A DNA stretch of 64,000 bases from Mycolicibacterium rhodesiae NBB3 (GTDB lineage: Bacteria; Actinomycetota; Actinomycetes; Mycobacteriales; Mycobacteriaceae), in the NCBI RefSeq assembly GCF_000230895.2, contig NC_016604.1, forward strand, positions 1,488,001-1,552,000, written 5' to 3'. Below are positions 28,842-37,203 of the stretch, one piece after another. The notes below the pieces were generated by a model. The model was not told the origin of the DNA. It did no database searches and saw nothing but the letters and a program-made list of their open reading frames with translations. A program made the position numbers and the translations under genes. Position 1 is the first letter of the stretch, and each line of letters begins with the position of its first letter.

Positions 28842-30008
28842 ATGCGAGTTCTGCTGTCGACGGTCGGCTCACGCGGTGACGTGCAGCCGATGATCGCCCT
28901 CGCATCGCATCTGCGCGCCACCGGACACGACGCCTGCATCTGCGCGCCACCGGGGTTCGAGGACCTCACCGCCGACCTCGGGGTGGAATACTTCCGCATT
29001 GGCCACGACCTGCGGCTGGGACCCCGCAAGGTCGAGGGCGGGCCCGCGGCGACAGTCGCCGGGCAGTTCGCCGTAATGCGTGAGGCCGCCGCCGGCTGCG
29101 ATGTGATCGTCGGCTGCGCCGCCATGCAGATAGCGACCCGGTCGATCGCCGAAATAGCAGGTGTTCCTTACTTTTATGCGGCCTATGCGCCGGTCGCGAT
29201 TCCGTCGGAACATCATTCACCGCCACCGGTGCACGGCCCGCCACGGCCACCGGGGACCAGTGCCCGTGTCCAATGGGACATCGACGCCCAGTGGTGGAAC
29301 GACGTGTGGGGCGAGGGCCTCAACGCTGCACGCGCCGCGGCCGGCCTCGACCCGGTCGCCGATGTACGCAGTCATGTGATCACCGATCGCCCGCTGCTCG
29401 CCGCTGACCCCACCCTGGCGCCGTGGCCCGGCGGAGCGAACCTGTCGGTGACACAGACCGGCTCGTGGCTACGACCCGACCCGCGACCGCTCGCCGACAC
29501 CGTGACCCGCTTTCTCGACGCCGGTGAACCGCCGATTCTGTTCGGTTTCGGCAGCATGCCCGTTTCGCCAGGAGCGGGAGCGAAGATGCTGGCCGCAGCC
29601 AGGATGCTCGGGCGTCGCGCGATCATCTTGCGTGGCTGGGCTCCTATTACCGCACCTGACGAATCACCTGACTGCCTCGTGATTTCCGAGACGAACCTGC
29701 AGGCCGTCTTTCAACGAACCGCAGCCGTCGTCCATCACGGCGGGGCGGGCACGACCACCCAGGCGATGCAGGCGGGGATCCCGCAGGTCGTGGTGCCACA
29801 CAATTTCGACCAGCCCTACCACGCGGGACGGGTCGAGGCGCTCGGCATCGGCGTGGCGCATTCGGCATCCACACTCACACCTGAGTCCGTCGCCGGTTCT
29901 TTGGCCAATGTCCTTGCCCCCCAGATGAAGTCGAGAGCGCTAGCCGCCGCCGACACGGTCCGCACCGATGGAGCCGCCGTCGCCACCGATGTCATCCTCA
30001 GCCGCTGA
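28842..30008 (+). CDS. GT1-family (UGT/MGT-like) glycosyltransferase
   Basis: The 388-residue protein has the GT-B fold of erythromycin-type and sterol glycosyltransferases. The N-terminal domain begins MRVLLSTVGSRGDVQPMIAL. The C-terminal donor domain has FGFGSMPVSPGAG and the signature VVHHGGAGTTTQAMQAGIP followed by VVPHNFDQPYHAGR. Donor and acceptor are not evident; mycobacterial relatives glycosylate glycopeptidolipids or phenolic lipids. It lies between the sulfotransferase and the convergent ABC exporter of the lanthipeptide locus, whose 3' end overlaps it by 69 bases. A role in lanthipeptide tailoring is possible but unsupported. Confidence 0.85.
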   Translation: MRVLLSTVGSRGDVQPMIALASHLRATGHDACICAPPGFEDLTADLGVEYFRIGHDLRLGPRKVEGGPAATVAGQFAVMREAAAGCDVIVGCAAMQIATRSIAEIAGVPYFYAAYAPVAIPSEHHSPPPVHGPPRPPGTSARVQWDIDAQWWNDVWGEGLNAARAAAGLDPVADVRSHVITDRPLLAADPTLAPWPGGANLSVTQTGSWLRPDPRPLADTVTRFLDAGEPPILFGFGSMPVSPGAGAKMLAAARMLGRRAIILRGWAPITAPDESPDCLVISETNLQAVFQRTAAVVHHGGAGTTTQAMQAGIPQVVVPHNFDQPYHAGRVEALGIGVAHSASTLTPESVAGSLANVLAPQMKSRALAAADTVRTDGAAVATDVILSR

Positions 30009-31877
30009 GCCGGGGTTCGCAGGCTTGCGGACGAACCCCGGGTCGACGTTTTGGGCCTCGTAGAGCTTGCGGTACACCCCGTTGCGAGCCAGTAGCGTCT
30101 CATGAGTGCCCTGCTCTGCGGCGCGACCGCCGTCGAGCACGATGATCCGGTCGGAAACGCTGGCGATGAAGTCCATGTCGTGGCTGATGACGATGCAGGT
30201 GCGCTCGCAGGCGTACTCCCGGATGACCCGCGTCAGCCGCACCCGCTGATCGGCGTCCAGGTTCTCCGTCGGCTCGTCGAGCAGCAGGACTTCAGGCTTA
30301 CGTAGCAGGCAGCGGGCCAGGGCTATCAGACGCTTCTGCCCGCCGGAGGGCACCTGCACATCCATCACGGTGTCGTACCCGCGGTGCACCCGGGCCGGGT
30401 CGACGATCACCGAGTGCACCTGGGCCAGCCGGCACGCCTCCTCCACATCGGCGTCGCAGGCATCCGTCCGCGCCATCCGGACGTTCTCCCGAATGGTGTC
30501 CTTGGCGAAGAACGGGAATTGCGCGAGCTTCGAGACCTGTTCGCGCAGCGAGGATATCGTGACCGCACCGATGTCGTGGCCGTCGAGCACAATGCGGCCC
30601 CGCTGCGGCTCGAGAAAGCGCAGCATGAGATTGAAGACAGTCGACTTGCCGCAACCGATCGGCCCGACGAGTGCCACCGTCTCGCCCTCTCGGATCGTGA
30701 ACGACAGTCCGTCCAGCACCTTGTGCTCGGGTGTGTAGCTGTACACGACGTCCTCGAAGCTGATGTTGCCGTGGACATCACCGAGCGCCAGCGCGTCCGG
30801 GCGTTCACGCACCGCGGGTTCGGTGTCCAGCAGCTCATAGGTGGAGACCACGTTCGGCAGGATCGATCGGGACGCCGAATACGCTCCTGCGATGCGCTGT
30901 ACTGCCGCGAACATCGCCGGGATGAAGCCGACGAACACCACAAGACCCGCGAACGTCAGCCCGAAGCTCGCCCCGAAGACGACACCCACGATCAACACCA
31001 ATACGGTTGCGATCGCGATCAGCACCTGAGCACTGGTCGTCGCGGCGCTGGTCCAGATAGTCATCGCGGCAATGCTTTTAGCGGCCGCCAGCGATGCTTC
31101 GTGGAACCGCTCGCTGCGCCGGCCCTGGGCGTTGAAGACCTGGACCTCGGAGATGCCGCTGACGGTCTCCTCCAGTTCGCCGCCGAGCCAGCGGTGAGCG
31201 ACCATCATCCGCTGGGTGGCCGCCTGCAGTTTACGACCGGTGAACCGCAGCGCCGCGAAAACAAGCGGTGCGAGCACGAGAGAGACGACGGTCATCTGCC
31301 ATGACAGCGCGATCAGATATGCCAGCGCTGCGAGCAGCACCACTGCATCGACCAGGGGCGGGATGACGCACATCGTCAGCAGCCGCTGAACACCTGCGGC
31401 CTCCAACTGCACTCGCTGCATGAGCGCGCCGACGCGCGCCCCGGAGAAGAAGTCCAGCGACAGCGACTGGATGTGATCGTGGACGCGGCGGCGGATGACG
31501 GTCAGCAGGCGCCATTCGACTTGGGCATCGATCCAGGATTTCGCGAACCCTAGTACCTGTGCCGCCAATAGCGCGGCCGCCCAGATACCCAGCAGCACCG
31601 CGAATGGCTGTGGCGTCGTCAGCCAATTCAGCGGCCCCGCACCGTCGGTGCGACTCAGCAGCGCGCCGCTCTCCTTCCATACACCGGCCAGATTCCCTGC
31701 CATGCCTGCATCCGCGATCGCCTGCATCACCGGGCCGAACGCCGCGTTCGCCACGAAGGGCAGTGCCGACACCACGAGCCCGAGCACGATCGACAGCGCG
31801 ACCTGTCCGCGAACCTTGCCGAGCATCGGCAGGCTGCGTCGGATGTACGCGCGGGTGCTGATCCGGTCCTGCGTCAC
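29940..31877 (-). CDS. ABC exporter of the lanthipeptide locus (LanT-like, no C39 peptidase)
   Basis: A GTG at 31877, two bases after the lanM stop and overlapping a GGGAGTAGAGG ribosome site, gives 645 residues. Residues about 20-330 hold six TM helices of an exporter half-transporter. The C-terminal NBD has Walker A GPIGCGKST (404-412), a Q-loop region, the signature SGGQ preceded by Pro rather than Leu (VPSGGQ near 508-513), Walker B VLLLDEPT (529-536) and the switch His565. Unlike typical class II LanT proteins, no N-terminal C39 cysteine peptidase is present, so leader removal needs another protease. Tight spacing with lanM shows an operon and supports peptide export. General lipid export cannot be excluded. 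Confidence 0.85.
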   Translation of the reverse strand: MTQDRISTRAYIRRSLPMLGKVRGQVALSIVLGLVVSALPFVANAAFGPVMQAIADAGMAGNLAGVWKESGALLSRTDGAGPLNWLTTPQPFAVLLGIWAAALLAAQVLGFAKSWIDAQVEWRLLTVIRRRVHDHIQSLSLDFFSGARVGALMQRVQLEAAGVQRLLTMCVIPPLVDAVVLLAALAYLIALSWQMTVVSLVLAPLVFAALRFTGRKLQAATQRMMVAHRWLGGELEETVSGISEVQVFNAQGRRSERFHEASLAAAKSIAAMTIWTSAATTSAQVLIAIATVLVLIVGVVFGASFGLTFAGLVVFVGFIPAMFAAVQRIAGAYSASRSILPNVVSTYELLDTEPAVRERPDALALGDVHGNISFEDVVYSYTPEHKVLDGLSFTIREGETVALVGPIGCGKSTVFNLMLRFLEPQRGRIVLDGHDIGAVTISSLREQVSKLAQFPFFAKDTIRENVRMARTDACDADVEEACRLAQVHSVIVDPARVHRGYDTVMDVQVPSGGQKRLIALARCLLRKPEVLLLDEPTENLDADQRVRLTRVIREYACERTCIVISHDMDFIASVSDRIIVLDGGRAAEQGTHETLLARNGVYRKLYEAQNVDPGFVRKPANPGSAAEDDIGGDGGSIGADRVGGG

Positions 31878-31879
31878 CT

Positions 31880-34800
31880 CTACTCCCAGATCAGCACGTT
31901 GGGCAGGGTCGGGTGTACGCCCCGCAGCATCGTGTATCCGATTCCGGCGAGTCCGCGAAAGAGGCCGAGATTGAATTTGCCGGTTCCGCTGCTGAATCGA
32001 TAGTCGCCGGCGACATGGGCGGCGCCGACGACCGAGAGGAGTCGGCGGGTCGCAAGCCGGCGCAGGTCCTCGCGCCCGAGCATGCCCGCTGCCTCCCACA
32101 GGAACTCGACGCTGCCGAGGGTTCCGCAGCAGAGGGTGTCGGTCGATACCGGCCAGTGGTGTTCGACACAGTCCGCTGCGCGCTCGATGTCAGCCGTGCG
32201 CGGGGGCTGACCCGCAAGTCTGGTCATGGCGATGCGGGCCAACCCGATGCCGGGCGCCCCATAGCACCACTTGCACGGAGATGTCGCGTCGGCGCCATCG
32301 CGGAGGTCGGCCCACCCGCGCTGTCCGGAATCGTAGGTCGAATCTTCGTATGCGAGACATTCCGTTGTCGGGCTACAGAATTCGTCGCTTCCAGTGGCTG
32401 CTGACAACGCCGACATGCTGTAGGCGTAGCCCGCCGCTCCGTGCGATATGCCGTTGAGCGGCCTGCCGAATGCTGGGCTGACCCAGGTGCGAGCTCCCGG
32501 TTGCCCCACCCTCGGGCGCGCCAACAGCGCCTGACCGCATTTCTCTGCAATGCGCAGAGCGTCGCCGTCGCCCGTCTGGCGGTGCAATCGGAGCAGTCCG
32601 AGGATCGCACCTGCGCTGCCACCGAGGATGTCGAGTTGATTGTCCGCCGCGATGACGTCGTCGGTCATCAACGCCGCACAGATATGGGCGTCGCCGAGGA
32701 TCGCGTCGTCCCGCAGAAGCTCGGCGATCACCGCAAGCCCGTAGACGATCGATCCGAGACCGAGACCGCCGCCGACGCCGAGCGATCGAGCGAGCCGGGC
32801 CGGGTTGCGGCTCACCAGGTTCTTCCGCAGTCCAGCCACAGCCGCACGCGCCAGCGCCTCCGACGACGCGTCGCCAGTCATCGCCGAATGCGCGGCGAGG
32901 AACAGGGCGATACCGCAGTTGCCGTTGTAGAGATCGGGTCCGAGCACCACCAGTTGTGACACCTCGGACTCACCGAGCCAGTCGAGGCCGATCCACGCCG
33001 CATCGGTAGACCCGCGTACCGCGAGACGGCCTAGCTCTACGGCCAACGCATCCGCCTCCGCGCGAAACTCGGCCTCGCCGTGGTGATCGAGGTCTGGCGG
33101 GGGCACGATTTCGCCGACAGCGGGTCGATGCCGCAGCAGGTCGGTGTTCTGCCGGATCACCTCTATCTGCCATGCGATTTCCTCGTCGGTGAGGCCGCGC
33201 AAGCGGTTACCCGCCCGCTCGAGTCCCGGTGAGGTATCGATCCGAATCGAGGTGCCTGCCGCGTCACCAAGCGTGTGCCCCTCGCCGGTCGTGGTGAAAT
33301 GCGGCACATTGAGATCAACGAGTGCGGCCCGCTCGGCGCGCTGCAGTGGCCACAGCGGATCGACTTCGGTGTCCCAATCCGCCAACCGCGCAGCGAAATC
33401 GGCCTGCGCGGACCATGTCACCCCGTCGTCCATGCTGCGATGGTCCCGCAGCCTGGCGAGAAGTCCGGTGTAGAACCGGGTCGGCCGGATGACGGTGCGG
33501 ATCGGCAGTGCGCCGAAATCCGCCAAGAGATCCTGTGGCGACTGCGCGTGCAGGAACGCCGCGTAATCACCGAACCCGGATATCAGATCGTCGAGGTGGT
33601 CGGCCAGGCTCGCGCGTCCGGCCTCGCTGAACGGAAGGTTGGCCATCGAGCTCACAATGTCAGTCACCTTCACCGGCCGCATCGCGTCGGTGTTGGCGTC
33701 CATCCACCGCAGTGCGACCCGCGGCGACGAGTCCGAGTGCACCCCGCCGATCACGAACACCCTGCTGGTGGAATGCCTTCCGTACGCGGGAAGCAAGCCG
33801 ACCGTGACGACCGAGTCGAGCACCTTCCGCATCGCCGTGGCCAACGCCGTGTCCTCGGAGTCGGCGATCCGGGCATCGGCCGATTGGAGGATCATCTCGA
33901 GGTCAATCGGCACGGGATGCGATCCCGTCGCCACGATGTTCTCCTGGTGCATGTCAACACCGACGAAGGCGTGGAACAGCGCCAGCCATGCGCCTGCACG
34001 GCGGAAGAAGTATGAAAAGTCCTCGGGTCCATCGCAACTCGTGTGCTCGATGAACTCGGTCCAGCCGTAGCCCGCGCGGGTGAGCACGCGCATCGCGCGC
34101 AGGTCGGCTGGAGGCTCGCGACTGTTCAACCGCTCGACCAGTGCGGCCCACGCCGCGTCCACATCGAGGTGCTTGGGCTTGTACACGACGCGCGCGCCGT
34201 CGCCGAAGCCGACGATCCGGACCGTGCGACCGAAGTTGTGCGGATCGGACAGCCCGCCAACGATCCTGGTGACCCGACATTGCGGATTCGCTGCGGCGAA
34301 CGTACGGCGAATCACGGGCAGGTCGTCGGTCAGCCGGTCGATCAATTCACGCGAGGAGTCGATCCACTGCCGGGTGACGGAAGCCAGCAGTCGCAGCAGA
34401 ACGGGTTTGTCCTCGAACAGGCGGCGAAAGCCGCCGCCCGCCATGTCACCGACAAAATCCCGGAATCCGGTCGCAGCGGTGAAGCGTTCGAACAGTGCGG
34501 GCGACGCGAGGTCCGACAGTTCGCACATCAGCGCAGTGCTCAGATCGGCGCGGGCACCTTCGGTCAGGATGCCGCGTGCTTTCGGGTCGACGACCGACCA
34601 CAGCCGCATCTGAGCCGCACTGACGAGTGGCGCGAACAGCGGCGCGAACGGCACCGCACCGACCTCAACTGGGGCATCGCCCTCCGCGGGCTGAAGTGCG
34701 GCACAAACCCATTCCCCGTCGGCCATCCAGGCGGGCACCGGCCTTCGGGGATCACGCCGCACGTTGGCAAACCTGGTCAGAATCTCTTCGACGGACCACC

Positions 34801-34987
34801 CGTCGCGGTCGAGTCGTCGAGCGAACAACCGCCAGTCGCCACTGGCGGCTGCCCGGCACCACGCCGCCAACCGGTGCGCTGCGATGTCGGCATCGGCCTT
34901 CTGCCCAGGTAGCGGTTGGTAAGCATCGGAGAGCACCTCGTCGATGGTCGCGGCGCGAGACAGCATGCGCTCGAAGCCAGACTCCAT
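31880..34987 (-). CDS. lanM: Class II lanthipeptide synthetase LanM
   Basis: The 1035-residue bifunctional enzyme has an N-terminal LanM dehydratase, residues about 120-560. It includes the kinase-like active-site features YKPKHLDVD (K270/K272), DMHQEN (D345, H347, N350) and DLE (362-364), which phosphorylate and eliminate Ser/Thr. Residues about 690-1035 are a LanC cyclase with SHGAAGYAYSM, zinc ligand C908 (WCYGAPG) and C953-C954 (LCCGTLG). The second zinc motif is CCG, not the usual CHG, as in ProcM-type LanMs. ATG 34987 follows AGGAG. It is divergent from the precursor gene at 35180 and upstream of the exporter. Confidence 0.95.
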   Translation of the reverse strand: MESGFERMLSRAATIDEVLSDAYQPLPGQKADADIAAHRLAAWCRAAASGDWRLFARRLDRDGWSVEEILTRFANVRRDPRRPVPAWMADGEWVCAALQPAEGDAPVEVGAVPFAPLFAPLVSAAQMRLWSVVDPKARGILTEGARADLSTALMCELSDLASPALFERFTAATGFRDFVGDMAGGGFRRLFEDKPVLLRLLASVTRQWIDSSRELIDRLTDDLPVIRRTFAAANPQCRVTRIVGGLSDPHNFGRTVRIVGFGDGARVVYKPKHLDVDAAWAALVERLNSREPPADLRAMRVLTRAGYGWTEFIEHTSCDGPEDFSYFFRRAGAWLALFHAFVGVDMHQENIVATGSHPVPIDLEMILQSADARIADSEDTALATAMRKVLDSVVTVGLLPAYGRHSTSRVFVIGGVHSDSSPRVALRWMDANTDAMRPVKVTDIVSSMANLPFSEAGRASLADHLDDLISGFGDYAAFLHAQSPQDLLADFGALPIRTVIRPTRFYTGLLARLRDHRSMDDGVTWSAQADFAARLADWDTEVDPLWPLQRAERAALVDLNVPHFTTTGEGHTLGDAAGTSIRIDTSPGLERAGNRLRGLTDEEIAWQIEVIRQNTDLLRHRPAVGEIVPPPDLDHHGEAEFRAEADALAVELGRLAVRGSTDAAWIGLDWLGESEVSQLVVLGPDLYNGNCGIALFLAAHSAMTGDASSEALARAAVAGLRKNLVSRNPARLARSLGVGGGLGLGSIVYGLAVIAELLRDDAILGDAHICAALMTDDVIAADNQLDILGGSAGAILGLLRLHRQTGDGDALRIAEKCGQALLARPRVGQPGARTWVSPAFGRPLNGISHGAAGYAYSMSALSAATGSDEFCSPTTECLAYEDSTYDSGQRGWADLRDGADATSPCKWCYGAPGIGLARIAMTRLAGQPPRTADIERAADCVEHHWPVSTDTLCCGTLGSVEFLWEAAGMLGREDLRRLATRRLLSVVGAAHVAGDYRFSSGTGKFNLGLFRGLAGIGYTMLRGVHPTLPNVLIWE

Positions 34988-35113
34988 CCGAACTCCTGTG
35001 TCGATCCAGCGGTGCTGTCCGAATTGGCTTAACTGCCCCTCTTTACGGCGAATTCACAGAGGACCCTCAGAATTTTCGACCACCGGAGGCGCTGGCGCTG
35101 CCATACTTCTAGA

Positions 35114-35124
35114 AATTGTCAATT
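35114..35124. promoter_or_regulatory. Palindrome in the lanM-lanA divergent gap
   Basis: AATTG-T-CAATT is an 11-base palindrome in the 192-base AT-richer gap between lanM and lanA, 56 bases before the lanA ATG. A -10-like TACTTC/TAGAAA run lies just upstream. It is a possible operator; the rest of the gap holds the two promoters but no confident elements. Confidence 0.35.
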
Positions 35125-35179
35125 CCGTCAGCGCAACGCGACAGCAGCCGTTGGCGGCGCAAACGGAGGTTTCTTAGCT

Positions 35180-35332
35180 ATGAGTGCTAGCCCTGCCACC
35201 GTGTCGTACGACGATCTGTTCACCAGCCACATGTCCGATGAAGCGCTCGAAAGCATGGGCGGAATATCGGCAACAGCGCAGGCAGGCGCTTCGTTGTACA
35301 GCAGCTACGACGCGTCGGGCTGTACCTGCTGA
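35180..35332 (+). CDS. lanA: Class II lanthipeptide precursor peptide LanA (50 residues)
   Basis: A strong GGAGGT site nine bases before the ATG starts a 50-codon gene. The leader is acidic (VSYDDLFTSHMSDEALESMG) and ends in GG at residues 27-28, the class II double-glycine-type cleavage site. The predicted core, residues 29-50, begins ISATAQAGAS and ends SGCTC. It has five Ser, two Thr and two Cys (C48, C50), so up to two (methyl)lanthionine rings and several extra dehydro residues are possible. Position beside lanM and the exporter makes the assignment strong. Longer frames over the same DNA are out of register with this ribosome site. The gene is convergent with tetR, seven bases away. Activity of the product is unknown. 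Confidence 0.88.
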   Translation: MSASPATVSYDDLFTSHMSDEALESMGGISATAQAGASLYSSYDASGCTC

Positions 35333-35339
35333 CAGCCCT

Positions 35340-35960
35340 CTAGCGAGCGGAGACGGGCGCGTCCTTGTCGGACTGCTTACCCTTCAACCCTCGCCAGAAC
35401 AGGTTGATCATCAGTTCAGCGGCCTCGTTGACGCCGGCGTCGCCGGTACTCACTCGCGCCGCTATCGCCTCTCCGGCACCCACCAACGCGACTGCCATCA
35501 TGTCGAAATCGGTATCCGGCTCGGGATTGCGTGTACCCGCCTGAAGAAGCCTGCCGACGAGTTCGATGATCCGCTCGCGGCCCTCGCGCACGGTGTGCGC
35601 GAACGCCTGTGAACTGGTGGCCTGGTTGTAGAGCACCATCCACGACGCCCGGTTGGCGTCGATGTACTCCAGAAATGCCAGAACCGCGTTGCGTAGCAGT
35701 TCTCTCGGGCTCTGCGAGAAGTCGATCTTGCCGCGCACGTCTTCGACGAAACGGGACAACTCACGGTCCAGGCAGGCACCGAACAGCTCCTCCTTGGAGC
35801 CGTAATACAGGTACAGCATCGGCTTGGAGATCTGAGCTTCTGCCGCGATGGCGTCCATCGACGTCTCGTGATAGCCGTTGACCGAGAAAATCTGCACGGC
35901 GGCGTCGAGCATCTGCTGCTCGCGCACCGCGCGCGGCAACCGCTTCGTCCCACCTGCCAT
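35340..35960 (-). CDS. TetR-family regulator, Rv0238-like
   Basis: The 206-residue protein has an N-terminal TetR helix-turn-helix (REQQMLDAAVQIFSVNGYHE, then ISKPMLYLYYGSKEELFGAC) and a helical ligand-binding C-terminus with a Lys-rich tail. The 14-base palindrome TTACT-N4-GGTAA covers and follows its start codon, implying autoregulation, and the same element occurs before fadE5 and between fadA2 and fabG4. This regulator is therefore a candidate controller of those lipid genes. It is convergent with lanA; a role in lantibiotic control is less likely because Rv0238, its counterpart by order next to lpqI, exists without lan genes. Confidence 0.88.
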   Translation of the reverse strand: MAGGTKRLPRAVREQQMLDAAVQIFSVNGYHETSMDAIAAEAQISKPMLYLYYGSKEELFGACLDRELSRFVEDVRGKIDFSQSPRELLRNAVLAFLEYIDANRASWMVLYNQATSSQAFAHTVREGRERIIELVGRLLQAGTRNPEPDTDFDMMAVALVGAGEAIAARVSTGDAGVNEAAELMINLFWRGLKGKQSDKDAPVSAR

Positions 35961-35973
35961 TACTCAAGGGTAA
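35960..35973. promoter_or_regulatory. TTACT-N4-RGTAA operator at the tetR start
   Basis: TTACTCAAGGGTAA begins at the first base of the tetR start codon and extends upstream. It differs from the fadA2/fabG4 site in only two of 14 positions. Binding here would block a leaderless or short-leader tetR transcript. Confidence 0.65.
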
Positions 35974-36019
35974 GCAATAGGCGAACGGTGGGCGTCAGCA
36001 CCGCTGCCCCAGCCCAATA

Positions 36020-37192
36020 TCAGCACCGCTGATGTGGCCCCTTGACCGTAGCCATCCGCAACACCGACGCATCGACCGCAGCCATGGACAACTCGCCGGC
36101 AGCGACCGCCTTCTCCAACCGGTCCAGTACCGCGGGCACCTCGCCGGTGGTCACCCACAATGCGGTGTCGGCACCGGCCTGCAATCCGCGCAGGGCGGCC
36201 TCGGCGACACCGAGCCGATCGGAGATCGCCTGCATCGACGACAGGTCATCGGTGAACACGGGCCCGTTGAACGGGGGGCCGCCATAGCCGCCGGAGCGCA
36301 GCAGCCCGTATGCACTGGGGCTCAGGCTGGCCGGGTCGTTGCCCGTGAGGCCAGGCACCTGCATGTGACCGACCATCACCCCGACCGGCAGCTGTGCGTT
36401 CAGCGTGCGGTACGGGATCAGGTCCGAGTTCTGCAGGTCGGCGATCGGCGGTGCGGTGACGCTGCCGGTGTGCGAGTCACCGGAGCCGTTCCCGTGCCCC
36501 GGGAAGTGCTTGAGCACCGGCAGCAGCCCGGCGTCGCGCAGTCCGCGGGCGTAGGCGCCGGCGAAGTCGGTGACCACAGCGGGATCCGAGCCGAAGGACC
36601 GGTCGCCGATCACGGTGTCATCGGGCGCGTCGGAGACGTCGACCACGGGTGCGAAGTCGATCGTGATGCCGAGGCCTCGCATCGCCTGACCGCGCTGCAG
36701 CGCGATCGCGTACACCTGTTCGGGAGTCTGGGTCCGCGCCAACACCCGCGCAGGTGGCTGGGTGCCGATCACCGAGGACAGCCGCGACACCCGGCCACCC
36801 TCCTCGTCGACGCTGACCGCCAGCGGCAGCGGGGCCGCCGACCCCACGATGTCCTTGAGCGAGCCGTCGGACAGCATCGACAGATCGGTCCAGCTCCCGA
36901 TCATGATCCCGCCGACGTGCTGCGAGGCGACGACGTTCCGGGCGTCCTCCGCGTTGTTGACGCCCACCATCAGCAGCTGAGCCAGTTTGTCGCGCGTGGA
37001 CAGTTGTGACAGCAGCGCCGGACCCTCACCGCATGCGGGTGGCGGGACGATCAAGGGTGCCTGCGGCACGGCGGTCGCCGCCATCGTCGGGGCCGGGGCC
37101 TCCTGCTCCGCGGCGGTCGAACAGCCGGACACGAGCGCGGGCAGTGCCATGGCAGCGCATAGCGCGCGCAACCCCGAACCAATTGAAACCAT
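36020..37192 (-). CDS. lpqI: LpqI, GH3 beta-N-acetylglucosaminidase lipoprotein
   Basis: Starting at MVSIGSGLRALCAAMALPAL the product has 390 residues with lipobox VSGC (Cys24), so it is anchored on the outer face of the membrane. The GH3 (NagZ-like) domain shows LAVSVDEEGGRVSRL, ITIDFAPVVDV, LKHFPGHGNGSGDSHTG (containing the general acid His/Asp) and VFTDDLSSMQAI with the nucleophile Asp. LpqI (Rv0237) releases GlcNAc from muropeptides in cell-wall recycling. The frame reads upstream beyond 37192, but without a signal peptide at its start. Confidence 0.92.
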   Translation of the reverse strand: MVSIGSGLRALCAAMALPALVSGCSTAAEQEAPAPTMAATAVPQAPLIVPPPACGEGPALLSQLSTRDKLAQLLMVGVNNAEDARNVVASQHVGGIMIGSWTDLSMLSDGSLKDIVGSAAPLPLAVSVDEEGGRVSRLSSVIGTQPPARVLARTQTPEQVYAIALQRGQAMRGLGITIDFAPVVDVSDAPDDTVIGDRSFGSDPAVVTDFAGAYARGLRDAGLLPVLKHFPGHGNGSGDSHTGSVTAPPIADLQNSDLIPYRTLNAQLPVGVMVGHMQVPGLTGNDPASLSPSAYGLLRSGGYGGPPFNGPVFTDDLSSMQAISDRLGVAEAALRGLQAGADTALWVTTGEVPAVLDRLEKAVAAGELSMAAVDASVLRMATVKGPHQRC

Positions 37193-37203
37193 GGGCTCCG
37201 ACC

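Noticed and set aside
28842..30008. Glycosyltransferase (and the nearby sulfotransferase) as lanthipeptide tailoring enzymes
   Set aside because: They are transcribed in different units and resemble lipid/natural-product enzymes; adjacency alone is not enough.
35184..35612. 142-codon plus-strand frame over the lanA region
   Set aside because: It is out of register with the GGAGGT-ATG at 35165-35182 and antisense to tetR; its translation lacks lanthipeptide or other features, whereas the 50-codon frame has both leader and core.
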